DNA of 64,000 nucleotides, taken from the NCBI RefSeq assembly GCF_019083805.1, contig NZ_JAHRDV010000011.1, positions 1 through 64,000 on the forward strand, written 5' to 3'. This document shows, in pieces, positions 34,531 through 43,427 of this stretch (positions within the stretch are counted from its first letter, which is position 1; every line of letters begins with the position of its first letter). The notes under the pieces are model-generated. The model saw nothing but the letters and a program-made list of their open reading frames with translations. It did no database searches and was not told the origin of the DNA. The translations under genes were made by a program, and so were the position numbers. This DNA is from Acetobacter estunensis. GTDB taxonomy: Bacteria; Pseudomonadota; Alphaproteobacteria; Acetobacterales; Acetobacteraceae.

Positions 34531-35847
34531 TTGCTCCTGCTTCTGATGGGCGTCCTCGCTGTCGTCCTGCTCATTGCCATCAACATCCTCATCTCGCTTT
34601 CCGAGATCTCGTTCGCCGCCGCCCGCGACGTCCGACTGCGATCCCGCTCCGAGGCGGGAGATGAACGCGCAACTGCCTTCCTCGCCCTGCGCCGCAACAG
34701 CGGTCAGGTCATGACAGTGCTCCAGATCCTGCTCAATGCCGTGGGCATCATGGGCGGTATCATCAGTTCGGATATGCTCAGCCCAGCCATTTCAGCGATC
34801 TTCTCCGGCTGGGGCCTCTCCGCCACGACCGCCGACAGTCTTGGCTCTACCGCAAGCTTCATTTTCATCACCGCCGCCTTCGTCATCTTTGCCGATCTGC
34901 TACCAAAGCGGATCGCCATGAACGCACCGGATCGCATTGCTCTGGCCATCGGCTGGTTTCCCGCGACAGCCCTGCATCTGCTTTTTCCGTTCGTCTGGGT
35001 CTTCTCGAAAATCTCCGACGCGCTACTGCGGGCGCTCAAGATTCCCGCGGCGTCTGCCGTAGAGCCAGTCACGCCCGAAGATCTCCGCGCCATCCTTGCG
35101 GCCGGCACCGCCTCGGGCGTCCTGCTGGAACAGGAGCACCTGATGATCCAGAACGTGCTGGGACTTCAGGACCGCTCCGTCAGCTCCGCGATGACGCCAC
35201 GTGACGAAATCGTCTATCTCGACATTCTCGAATCCGTGGAAAGCCAACGCGCGAAGGCGCTCCAGCATCCCTACTCACGCTACCCGTTGTGCAAAGGCGG
35301 TCTGGACCACGTCATCGGCTCCATCCGTATCGAGGACATCATCGTTGCGGCCGCGACCGACGCCAACGCTGCCCCTCTCACCCGTCTGCGCCGCGATGTG
35401 CTGTCCGTGCCCGAAACACTCAACCTGTGGGATACGCTGGCGCAACTCGATACACTGGGCACGGGCTTCGCGCTCATCATCAGTGAATACGGAACCGTCG
35501 TGGGTCTCATCACCTACAAGGACATCATGGGAGCGCTGACGGACGGTCTGGCCACACCGTTCGAGGAACAGCTCATCGTCCGGCGCAATGACAACTCGTG
35601 GCTGATCGACGGCGCGGCTCCTATTGGAGACGTCATTCGCGAACTTGGTGTGACGGATCTGCCCGATAGCACCAATTTCGACACCATCGCCGGTTTCGTC
35701 ATGCACCGCCTGCGGCGTATGGCCCGAAAGGCCGATCATACAGATGCGGCCGGTTTCCGTTTCGAAGTTGTGGACGTCGAAGGCTTTCGCATCAACCAGC
35801 TTCTGGTGACGCGGACTACAGCCGATCAAGATGTCCTGACGTCCTGA
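34531..35847 (+). CDS. CNNM/CBS-domain protein (hemolysin C / CorC-type membrane protein)
   Basis: A 438-residue protein with the DUF21 (CNNM) membrane domain at about 1-190 (four hydrophobic helices; LSEISFAAARDVRLR is the typical first segment), two CBS domains (VLGLQDRSVSSAMTPRDEIVYLDI onward) and a C-terminal CorC_HlyC domain (WLIDGAAPIGDVIRELG). The family is linked to Mg2+/Co2+ efflux or ion homeostasis. The start is unclear: no upstream ATG is in frame, leaving TTG 34531 or ATG 34546, neither with a good ribosome site. Confidence 0.85.
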   Translation: MLLLLMGVLAVVLLIAINILISLSEISFAAARDVRLRSRSEAGDERATAFLALRRNSGQVMTVLQILLNAVGIMGGIISSDMLSPAISAIFSGWGLSATTADSLGSTASFIFITAAFVIFADLLPKRIAMNAPDRIALAIGWFPATALHLLFPFVWVFSKISDALLRALKIPAASAVEPVTPEDLRAILAAGTASGVLLEQEHLMIQNVLGLQDRSVSSAMTPRDEIVYLDILESVESQRAKALQHPYSRYPLCKGGLDHVIGSIRIEDIIVAAATDANAAPLTRLRRDVLSVPETLNLWDTLAQLDTLGTGFALIISEYGTVVGLITYKDIMGALTDGLATPFEEQLIVRRNDNSWLIDGAAPIGDVIRELGVTDLPDSTNFDTIAGFVMHRLRRMARKADHTDAAGFRFEVVDVEGFRINQLLVTRTTADQDVLTS

Positions 35848-36027
35848 CAGGCAGGAAACTTCGAATCAGTCCATGAAAGTATATCGCCGCAGCATACCGC
35901 CTGCCACGGCGATGTGGATCATCGACACTGCGATCAAACGTATCCGGTTCGCGTGCGGCAATCATCCATCTTGATCTCATGAATCAGACACAAAACCACA
36001 GATAACCCTTCAAACCACACGGCAGGA

Positions 36028-37830
36028 TCACCGCTCCGTCATGTAATACCGCCAGCCACCCGTCTCGGTAATGTCAGTGCCACTGCGAGCCACGGCTTCG
36101 CTGCAGAGGAACCCGCAGACTTCCTTTCCATCCGCCAAGGTAATCCGCCCGATGGACATCGGTTGCGGAACGGAAGCGACAAAACGTCCGAAGCCTGCGG
36201 CATCCAGTTCATAGATCTCAACTTCCAGCCCTTTCCCCGCAAAACCTCGCTCCCGCACCAGACCGGGCTTGGGTGGCGTGGTCTCGGGCAGCGCAAAAAG
36301 CCGGTAGTCCGGGGCAGTGCGCGTAGTGGCTCGCAGGACAGCGTGCTCGTGCTCAAGCTGCCAATGCAGGGGAAATCCTTTCAGATGAGCCCCAACCACA
36401 GCCAGAAGCACACGCTCGCGGGATGGGATATCCTCCGCTTTTTCCCCCATGGGGCGATCCGTGCGCGTTGCCCCAACGGCTTCACCCAAAGCTTCGTGAA
36501 AACGTCCAGCCAGTGCCGCCAGATCCTCGTCCGTGCAAGCCGGAGCCACGAATGTCACACCGAAAGGAAGGCCATCCGGCGCAAAGCCAGCAGGAACAGC
36601 GCAGGCCGCCATATCGAGAAGATTCACGAAATTCGTGTAAGCCCCAAGCAGACTATTGGCCGCAATGGGCCGATCAATGACTTCCTGTTTCGTGACGATA
36701 CGCGGCGCGGTCGGCAGCAGCATGACGTCAAAATCAGCCCACATACGCTGCGCCACTTGCTGAAAACCATGCTGACGATAGATCCCATCAAAGACATCTG
36801 TGGCGGTATATTTTTCAGCATCGTCAATGATGGTGCCAACGGTGGGATCCATATCCTTTCGATGTGTACGATGAAAATCCTTTATGGCCGCAAGTCGTTC
36901 GACGACGAAAGGTCCATTATAGAGCAGCGCTGCCGTATCCTTGAGAGGCGCAAAATCCAGTTCGACATGCGTGCCCCCAAGCTGTTCAAGCAGACTGATG
37001 GCCCGGGCGTAGAGGACGGCATTTGCCTCATTGCCATCAAAAAAGCGATCTTCTTTCCGTAGAATCCCGAAACGAAATGTCGTGAGCGGCAAAGGACGCG
37101 AACACAGCGCACGTGAATAAGGTGCCCGCTCGTCTGGCGCTCCCGCAATCCGCTCCACTTTCCATGCATCGGACGTAGAACCCGAAAAAACCGATATACA
37201 ATCAAGAGATTCACAAGCGGGGACGAGTCCATACGTGCTGAGAATACCGCGTGACGGTTTGAGTCCGACGATGTTGTTGAACGCCGCCGGAACCCGTCCC
37301 GAACCCGCCGTGTCCGTTCCAAGCGCAAACGACACCAATCCGGCCGCAACGGCCACAGCTGACCCGGAACTTGAACCACCTGAGACATATTCAGGACTAA
37401 ACACGGAATGCGGTTGACCATAAGGCGAACGCATCCCAACAAGACCGGTCGCAAACTGGTCAAGATTGGTTTTGCCGATGACAATGGCTCCGGCAGCTTC
37501 AAGGCGCCGCACAACCTCGGCACTTTCACTAGGCTCATAAGCGAACGCAGGACAGGCTGCCGTTGTCGGCAGACCCGCAACGTCAATATTGTCTTTCACA
37601 GCAAACGGGATGCCATAAAGCGGCAGATCAGCGGCAGACTGTCTTTCCAGTTCGGCGGCACGAGACAACAGCCGTTCTGTCGGAACACGACTAATCCAGA
37701 CGGCGGTATCCTTGACGGCATAGGCATCGATACGCGCAACAACTTCACGCACGATATCTGTGGGCGTAAGCGTTCCAGCACGACAGGCGGAAAGAAGGGA
37801 TTCTATCTGCAACATGTTTGGCAGGTTCAT
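36028..37830 (-). CDS. atzF: Allophanate hydrolase
   Basis: Splits allophanate into two ammonia and two CO2, the last step of urea/guanidine assimilation. From ATG 37830 (site ACAGGAAAA) it has 600 residues. The amidase-signature domain is at the N-terminal end: GKTNLDQFATGL, GGSSSGSAVAVAAG and GTDTAGSGRVPA hold the Ser-Ser-Lys triad. The C-terminal ~170 residues are the regulatory/decarboxylating domain with its GFPLHWQLE and ETGGWRYYMTER ends. Last gene of the eight-gene operon, 42 nt after the carboxylase. Symbol given by family; dur2-type names are also used. Confidence 0.92.
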   Translation of the reverse strand: MNLPNMLQIESLLSACRAGTLTPTDIVREVVARIDAYAVKDTAVWISRVPTERLLSRAAELERQSAADLPLYGIPFAVKDNIDVAGLPTTAACPAFAYEPSESAEVVRRLEAAGAIVIGKTNLDQFATGLVGMRSPYGQPHSVFSPEYVSGGSSSGSAVAVAAGLVSFALGTDTAGSGRVPAAFNNIVGLKPSRGILSTYGLVPACESLDCISVFSGSTSDAWKVERIAGAPDERAPYSRALCSRPLPLTTFRFGILRKEDRFFDGNEANAVLYARAISLLEQLGGTHVELDFAPLKDTAALLYNGPFVVERLAAIKDFHRTHRKDMDPTVGTIIDDAEKYTATDVFDGIYRQHGFQQVAQRMWADFDVMLLPTAPRIVTKQEVIDRPIAANSLLGAYTNFVNLLDMAACAVPAGFAPDGLPFGVTFVAPACTDEDLAALAGRFHEALGEAVGATRTDRPMGEKAEDIPSRERVLLAVVGAHLKGFPLHWQLEHEHAVLRATTRTAPDYRLFALPETTPPKPGLVRERGFAGKGLEVEIYELDAAGFGRFVASVPQPMSIGRITLADGKEVCGFLCSEAVARSGTDITETGGWRYYMTER

Positions 37831-37872
37831 GATGTTTTCCTGTTCTCTCAGCCCAGATCCACTCATAGAAAG

Positions 37873-40800
37873 TCAGTTCGTGCGGACAACCATGATCCGT
37901 TCGCCGCCCCGTACTTCTCGCCCCTTACGGCAGAGAATCTCGATCACGACGCCGGTTGCCGGCGAGACGATCTTCATCTCCGTCTTCATGGACTCGATGA
38001 TTGCAACCGTGTCCCCCACCTTCACATGGTCTCCCACGTTTACGGGAAGCTGCCACACGCTGCCGGGCACCGGACTGTCCACACCCATATGCCCTTCAGG
38101 AAGGATGGACTCATCCGCCTGATTGTCGTTCGTTTCTTCCTCGAAGGTATCGAGTCCCTTCGCAATCCAGTCCTGTCGCTCCGCCTCGAAGGCCGCCTGC
38201 TGACGGGCACGAGCAGCGGCGATCTCCTCCTTGTTAGCTTCAAGGAAAGCGCGATAATCGCGCAGGCTGAACTGCGTCTCCTCGATCTTTACGGAAAAAC
38301 GGCCATATGGGAACGCCGCGCGGGCCTCCATCAGTTCATCATGCGAGACAGGATAGAAACGGATCTGATCGAAAAATCTCAGTAGCCACGGCTTACCTTC
38401 GTGAAACACATCGGTCGTGCGCCATGTATTCCAGACCTGTGTGGTGCGGCCGAAAAGCTGGTAACCGCCCGGCCCTTCCATGCCATAGATGCACATATAG
38501 CTACCGCCAATGCCCACCACATTGTCCGGCGTCCATGTACGAGCCGGATTGTATTTGGTTGTCACCAGACGATGGCGCGGATCGATCGGTGTGGCGACAG
38601 GCGCGCCGAGATAAACATCTCCAAGACCCATCACGAGATAAGAAGCGTTAAAGATGATCTCTTTAACCGCTTCAATGGAAGGCAATCCGTTAATACGTCG
38701 GATGAACTCGATGTTGGAGGGACACCACGGCGCATTGGGCCGCACGAGTTCCTGATAACGCTGCATGGCCAGTCGCGCCTGCTCATCATCCCACGAGACA
38801 GGCAAATGCACGATACGACTTGGGACCACGATATCGTCGTCGCCGGAAGGAAGTGCCTGTTCGATGGTGTGCAGGATTTCCAGAAGCGAGGACAACGAGA
38901 TGACATCGGGGTTATAGTGAATCTGCAACGAACGGATACCGGGCGTCAGATCGATGATCCCTTTCACCGCCTCGGTTTTCAGGCGTTCGAGCACCAGTTG
39001 GGCGCGCAGACGCAACGTAACGTCAAGTTCCGGCGGCCCGAATTCAAGCAGAAGATAGTTCTCGCCCGCGCGACGATACACAACCGGAATCTCGCCCTTG
39101 GAGCGGAACAGAATGGGACTGTCACCCACAATCGGCGTGGACAGAAAAGCGACACTCACCGGCTGCGGCTGCACTCGGCGGAAACGCACCTTGTCGCCCG
39201 GATGAAGCTGCCCCATCTTCCACAACTCATCGCGCGTGAGCACGGCGGGGCAGACAAAGCCACCCAGGCTCGGACCATCGGGACCGAGCAGGATGGGCAT
39301 ATCACCGGTAAAGTCGATTGCGCCGATAGCGTAGGCATTATCGTGAATGTTCGAAGGATGCAGCCCTGCCTCACCGCCATCCGTGCGAGCCCAGCGTGGC
39401 TTGGGACCGATCAGCCGCACCCCTGTGCGTGCACTGTTAAAATGAACTTCGTATGCGCTGGAAAACAGTTCCGCGATGTCCTCATCACGAAAAAAATCCG
39501 GTGCGCCATGAGGGCCGTACAGCACACCCAGTTCCCATGTGCGTGTCAGTTCCGGACGGTCTTCCAGCGGAATGGTGGTGACTGGCAGAGCGTCAGCCTG
39601 AGGTGCCGCAAGCCGCAGGACATCTCCCGTGCGAAGCTGACCGGTCGCATGACCACCGAACTGACCGAGCATGAACGTAGCGCGCGATCCAAGATAAAGC
39701 GGCGCATCAATGCCACCACGAATGGCCAGATAAGTGCGGTGTCCCGCACCCTTGATCTGCCCCAAAGCCAGAACCTGACCGGCAAGAACCTCAATCGGCT
39801 CCCAGTAAGGCAACTCCCGTCCATCAAGTGTGGCGGGCATGAACGCCCCCGCAAGACCGATGGTGGCAGGCGCATTAAAACGCAGAACCGGTCCGGAAAC
39901 CGTAAACTCCAGCGCCGCCACACCATCTGCATTGCCCACAATGCGATTGGCCAGTCGAAAGTTGCGATCGTCCATCGGTCCGCTGGGCGGAACGCCCACA
40001 TCCCAATATCCGATACGACCCGGCCAATCCTGCACGGTGGATTGCAGACCCGGAGCAATGACTTCGATTGTTGTCGGCGTATAAGAAAAACTGTTGAGCA
40101 GACCGGTGAAAACGTGACCCTCAAGCACGGCGGGAGCAGCAGTGATGGCGCGCAGATAATCGAGATTGCTTTCCAGGCCACCGATACGGGTGACTGAGAG
40201 CGCCTCGTTAAGTTTGCGAAATGCTTCCTCGCGTGTAGCGCCACGCGCAATGACCTTGGCCAGCATCGGATCGTAATAAGGCGTAATTTCCGTGCCGGTC
40301 TCAATCCATCCGTCCACACGCACATCCTGTGCGAAATGTACCTCTGTCAAACGGCCTGTTGACGGACGGAAGTTCTCCGCTGGGTTCTCGGCATATACGC
40401 GGGCCTCCACCGCCGCACCTTGCGGCATAAGGCTGTCCTGCGATGGCAGGATCAAGCTGCCATCCGCCTGACGCACCATCCATTCCACCAGATCGATCCC
40501 GAACACCTCTTCCGTGACGCAATGCTCGACCTGAAGGCGCGTATTCACCTCAAGGAAATAGAACTCCCCGCTTTCGGTATCGTAGATGAACTCCACCGTG
40601 CCTGCGGATTCATACGCAACAGCAGCGCAGAGAGCGCGGGCGGCTTCACGCAACCCTTTGCGCGTCGCATCCGACAAACCGGGCGCCGGAATTTCCTCAA
40701 TGACCTTTTGGTTACGGCGCTGAAGCGAACAGTCGCGTTCACCCAGTGTGAGAATATTCCCCTTTCCATCACCGAAGATCTGCACTTCGACATGGCGTGC

Positions 40801-41412
40801 AAAAGCTATGAATTTCTCCAGAAAGACGCGGGCGTCACCAAAATTGTTGCCCCCCATGCGCGAGACAGCTGCGAAACAGTCACGCAGTTCAGCCTCATTG
40901 TGACAGACCTGCATGCCGATGCCGCCACCGCCTGCCGTGCTCTTGAGCATGACGGGATACCCGATGCGCGCGGCCTCGGTTACGGCTTCATCGGCCGTGT
41001 CGAGAATATCGGAACCCGGCAAAAGCGGCACGTTGTTCTGGCGGGCCAGTTCGCGCGCGGTGTGCTTGAGGCCAAACGCGCGCATATGCTCCGGACGCGG
41101 CCCCATGAAACAGATACCGCGCTCAGCCAGTTTTTCGGCAAATTCCGCGCGCTCACTCAGAAAACCATAACCGGGATGGACTGCCTGCGCTCCCGTGCTG
41201 GCACAGGCATCCAGAATGGCGTCCATGTTCAGATAACTGTCCGTCACCGCAGACGGCCCGATCAGCACAGCGTTATCGGCTTCCAGCACGGGAGGCGTGA
41301 AACGGTCGGCTTCCGAACACACCGCGACGGATGCGATGTTCATGCGCCGAAGCGTGCGGCTGACCCGCCGGACGATTTCTCCACGATTGGCGATGAGAAC
41401 CTTGGTGAACAT
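37873..41412 (-). CDS. Biotin-dependent guanidine/urea carboxylase
   Basis: Single-chain 1179-residue carboxylase. Domain order: biotin carboxylase (about 1-450; VLIANRGEIVRRV, GGGGIGMQ ATP-grasp loop, NTRLQVEH), carboxyltransferase halves of the KipI/KipA type (about 460-1090, with GPHGAPDFF and GPGGYQLFGRTTQVWN), and a C-terminal biotinyl domain with ESMKTEM, biotin Lys1143. ATP, bicarbonate and guanidine (or urea) give carboxyguanidine (or allophanate). The co-occurrence with two DUF1989 proteins favours guanidine as substrate. It is preceded by those genes at 18 nt spacing. The residue that separates guanidine from urea enzymes in the carboxyltransferase domain must be checked by alignment. 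Confidence 0.92.
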   Translation of the reverse strand: MFTKVLIANRGEIVRRVSRTLRRMNIASVAVCSEADRFTPPVLEADNAVLIGPSAVTDSYLNMDAILDACASTGAQAVHPGYGFLSERAEFAEKLAERGICFMGPRPEHMRAFGLKHTARELARQNNVPLLPGSDILDTADEAVTEAARIGYPVMLKSTAGGGGIGMQVCHNEAELRDCFAAVSRMGGNNFGDARVFLEKFIAFARHVEVQIFGDGKGNILTLGERDCSLQRRNQKVIEEIPAPGLSDATRKGLREAARALCAAVAYESAGTVEFIYDTESGEFYFLEVNTRLQVEHCVTEEVFGIDLVEWMVRQADGSLILPSQDSLMPQGAAVEARVYAENPAENFRPSTGRLTEVHFAQDVRVDGWIETGTEITPYYDPMLAKVIARGATREEAFRKLNEALSVTRIGGLESNLDYLRAITAAPAVLEGHVFTGLLNSFSYTPTTIEVIAPGLQSTVQDWPGRIGYWDVGVPPSGPMDDRNFRLANRIVGNADGVAALEFTVSGPVLRFNAPATIGLAGAFMPATLDGRELPYWEPIEVLAGQVLALGQIKGAGHRTYLAIRGGIDAPLYLGSRATFMLGQFGGHATGQLRTGDVLRLAAPQADALPVTTIPLEDRPELTRTWELGVLYGPHGAPDFFRDEDIAELFSSAYEVHFNSARTGVRLIGPKPRWARTDGGEAGLHPSNIHDNAYAIGAIDFTGDMPILLGPDGPSLGGFVCPAVLTRDELWKMGQLHPGDKVRFRRVQPQPVSVAFLSTPIVGDSPILFRSKGEIPVVYRRAGENYLLLEFGPPELDVTLRLRAQLVLERLKTEAVKGIIDLTPGIRSLQIHYNPDVISLSSLLEILHTIEQALPSGDDDIVVPSRIVHLPVSWDDEQARLAMQRYQELVRPNAPWCPSNIEFIRRINGLPSIEAVKEIIFNASYLVMGLGDVYLGAPVATPIDPRHRLVTTKYNPARTWTPDNVVGIGGSYMCIYGMEGPGGYQLFGRTTQVWNTWRTTDVFHEGKPWLLRFFDQIRFYPVSHDELMEARAAFPYGRFSVKIEETQFSLRDYRAFLEANKEEIAAARARQQAAFEAERQDWIAKGLDTFEEETNDNQADESILPEGHMGVDSPVPGSVWQLPVNVGDHVKVGDTVAIIESMKTEMKIVSPATGVVIEILCRKGREVRGGERIMVVRTN

Positions 41413-41430
41413 GGCGGATCTTCCGGTGTG

Positions 41431-42075
41431 TCAGTTGGTAGCGGGATCACCGATGACCACGCGGATGGGCGTGGGCGTGAAGCCGTTGCAGGGATTGTTT
41501 ACCTGTGGGCAATTCGACAGCACCACGAGCGTGTCCATTTCCGCGCGCAGATCAACGAAACCACCGGGAGCGGAAAGACCGTCATCAATCACAAGTTCAC
41601 CATTCTGCATGATGGGAACATTCATGAAGAAATTGACGTTGTTGACGATATCACGCTTACTCATACCGTATTTTTCTACTTCCAGAAGGAAGTTTTCACG
41701 ACAGGCATGCATGTATTTCGTTTCATGACCGAAGCGTACCGTATTGGATTCACAACTGCACGCTCCTGCCAGAGTGTCGTGCCGCCCGCAGGTATCTTCA
41801 ACAACGGTCATGAGGACGTTGCCCTCATTGGAAAACAGACGCCCACCCTTTCCGATATAGGCAGCCCCCTGATTCACCAGCGTATCCTGCGCACTGTACC
41901 GTTCATGATAAGCGTGAGCATTGTAGAACAAGGCGTCCACCGCCTGCTGGCTTTCAAGATCGATAATGCGCAGCACCTGTCCCTTGCGGACCACTCCTGA
42001 CCACGGCACACGAGCCGCTACAATCTGATCGAGAGTGACGGTCGAGAAAACCTTGCTGATGTCATATTCGGGCAT
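41431..42075 (-). CDS. DUF1989 protein, urea-carboxylase-associated protein 2 (probable carboxyguanidine deiminase subunit)
   Basis: A 214-residue DUF1989 protein. Start at ATG 42075; the longer frame upstream overlaps the next gene and is dropped. Family features: LRIIDLESQQAVDALFYNAHAYHERYSAQDT at the N-terminus, EDTCGRHDTLAGACSCESN, and NNVNFFMNVPIMQNGELVIDD. In guanidine users the two DUF1989 proteins together act as carboxyguanidine deiminase, turning carboxyguanidine into allophanate. Conserved Cys and His residues may bind a metal. It is 15 nt downstream of its paralogue. Confidence 0.88.
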   Translation of the reverse strand: MPEYDISKVFSTVTLDQIVAARVPWSGVVRKGQVLRIIDLESQQAVDALFYNAHAYHERYSAQDTLVNQGAAYIGKGGRLFSNEGNVLMTVVEDTCGRHDTLAGACSCESNTVRFGHETKYMHACRENFLLEVEKYGMSKRDIVNNVNFFMNVPIMQNGELVIDDGLSAPGGFVDLRAEMDTLVVLSNCPQVNNPCNGFTPTPIRVVIGDPATN

Positions 42076-42091
42076 GGATCTGGCTTTCGGA

Positions 42092-42895
42092 TCAAATAAA
42101 GAGAGGATCGGTGTTTTCGAAACCGCGACGGGCTTCCTCGCAAAACGTCCGGCACAGATCATCCGGCTTGAAGGGAGGAGCCTGCCAGCGCACGGCATCG
42201 ATCGGACCGGGCTCGAACGCTTTTTCCGGTGCCAAAGGATGCGGACAGTTCGAGACAGCAACGAGAAGATTCATCTCAGCACGCAGATCGACATGATCAC
42301 CCGCCCGCACATCGCCTTCAATCCAACGGAAACTGCCATCCGCCTGCGTGCTGATATGCGAAAAAAAGGTGATGCAGGAGGTGACATCATGTTGCGCCAT
42401 GTCGTGCTTTCCCGCGACCAAGCGCAGATTATTGCGCGTGTTGCGGAGACCGGCATGGCCAAAGTTCCGTGCGTTGCTCTGGGGGGTGCTCCCCCCCACC
42501 AGCGTATCGCTGAATCCGCAGGAATCGCCAATGATGGAGGCCAGCACACGCCCCATGTCCGAGAACAGAACACGGCCTGTCGTCAGACAGGTGGTCCATT
42601 GCAGCTTGATGGTGTCGCCCGCATTGTATCGCTCACTGTGATCGTCTGCATTCCAGAGTGCGACAGACACACCCTTATTGCCAGACGTGTTAATCAGGCG
42701 CAGAGCCTGTCCACGCGGCAGGATCGTGCTCCAGTACCACCCACCCGGAATGGTTTCGCGATGAAGAACGCGGCTTTCCGTCATCTCAATGGGTGTAAAG
42801 GCCGGACGTGTGCTGCTCTCGGCAAGAAGCGCCTGATCGCGAAGCTGGTTGTAGCGGGCGCGATACCACTCGGGAGTCTGTTGGTCGATTTGCAT
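42092..42895 (-). CDS. DUF1989 protein, urea-carboxylase-associated protein 1 (probable carboxyguanidine deiminase subunit)
   Basis: A 267-residue DUF1989 paralogue of its neighbour, with a longer N-terminus. Shared motifs: GQALRLINTSGNKGVSVALWNADDHSERYNAGDT, GDSCGFSDTLVGG, and DVTSCITFFSHISTQADG. Good site TAGGAGCG before ATG 42895. The pair probably forms a heteromer; carboxyguanidine deiminase activity has been shown for such pairs in other bacteria. The inverted repeat ATTAC-GGA-GTAAT stands just upstream. Confidence 0.88.
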   Translation of the reverse strand: MQIDQQTPEWYRARYNQLRDQALLAESSTRPAFTPIEMTESRVLHRETIPGGWYWSTILPRGQALRLINTSGNKGVSVALWNADDHSERYNAGDTIKLQWTTCLTTGRVLFSDMGRVLASIIGDSCGFSDTLVGGSTPQSNARNFGHAGLRNTRNNLRLVAGKHDMAQHDVTSCITFFSHISTQADGSFRWIEGDVRAGDHVDLRAEMNLLVAVSNCPHPLAPEKAFEPGPIDAVRWQAPPFKPDDLCRTFCEEARRGFENTDPLFI

Positions 42896-42908
42896 GGAAC
42901 GCTCCTAT

Positions 42909-42921
42909 ATTACGGAGTAAT
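42909..42921. promoter_or_regulatory. Short inverted repeat before the first DUF1989 gene
   Basis: ATTAC-GGA-GTAAT (5-bp arms, 3-nt centre) is 13 nt before the DUF1989-1 start. Its arms are the same words as in the operator at 46321-46348 but in the reverse order and close together, so it could be a half-site remnant or chance. No second half-site at 16-nt spacing is found. Confidence 0.25.
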
Positions 42922-42936
42922 TTGAAAACACGTTTG

Positions 42937-43416
42937 TCAGAACGGGGTCATGTCGAGGGCAGGCGCACGCCCCTTCTCATGGACAGGTGGAATCAGGGAC
43001 GCAATCAGATGAAGCTTTCCCGAAATAACGCCGGACTGCGTCATGAACTGATCTGCGATTTCCTGAAGTTTTCTCACCTTTCCCTGCACGAGAAGAACTT
43101 CAAGCGTCTGACGACGCACAAGGTTGACGTGCAGAGAGCTAATAACCTCGGCCAGATTCTCGTATTGCAGTTCGGCAAGCTTCTGGGAAAGTCCGGTTGC
43201 CGCGTTATTGTAGAAGAGAATGATGACACCCGCCATCAGTTCATCCGCACTATCTTTACGCGACGCCATAAGTTCCTGATGCAGGATGTTCTGGATGGCC
43301 TGTGAACGGCTGGCATAGCCCTTCTCCGCCACCATGGCGTCCAGTTCATGCAGGATCCCCGGCGGCAGTGAAATGCTGACACGGCTGACCTGTTCTTTTG
43401 TTTCCCGACTGCTCAT
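42937..43416 (-). CDS. NikR-like ribbon-helix-helix regulator lacking most nickel ligands
   Basis: 159 residues: an N-terminal ribbon-helix-helix DNA-binding domain (VSRVSISLPPGILHELDAMV, then GYASRSQAIQNIL) and a C-terminal ACT-like domain that aligns with NikR through LHVNLV...TLEVLLVQGKVRKLQEIADQFMTQSGVISGKLHLI. The four high-affinity nickel ligands of E. coli NikR (His76, His87, His89, Cys95) fall here on Tyr85, His96, Asn98 and Thr104, so only one is kept. It likely senses another molecule, perhaps guanidine or a product. It lies inside the operon between the ATPase and DUF1989-1, so control is probably autogenous. Confidence 0.85.
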   Translation of the reverse strand: MSSRETKEQVSRVSISLPPGILHELDAMVAEKGYASRSQAIQNILHQELMASRKDSADELMAGVIILFYNNAATGLSQKLAELQYENLAEVISSLHVNLVRRQTLEVLLVQGKVRKLQEIADQFMTQSGVISGKLHLIASLIPPVHEKGRAPALDMTPF

Positions 43417-43427
43417 TGCTGCGCTTC

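Noticed and set aside
38401..40197. 598-codon + strand frame opposite the carboxylase
   Set aside because: Antisense of a domain-complete carboxylase.
41431..42261. Longer start for the DUF1989-2 gene
   Set aside because: The extra 62 codons overlap the DUF1989-1 gene and have no DUF1989 character; ATG 42075 is preferred.
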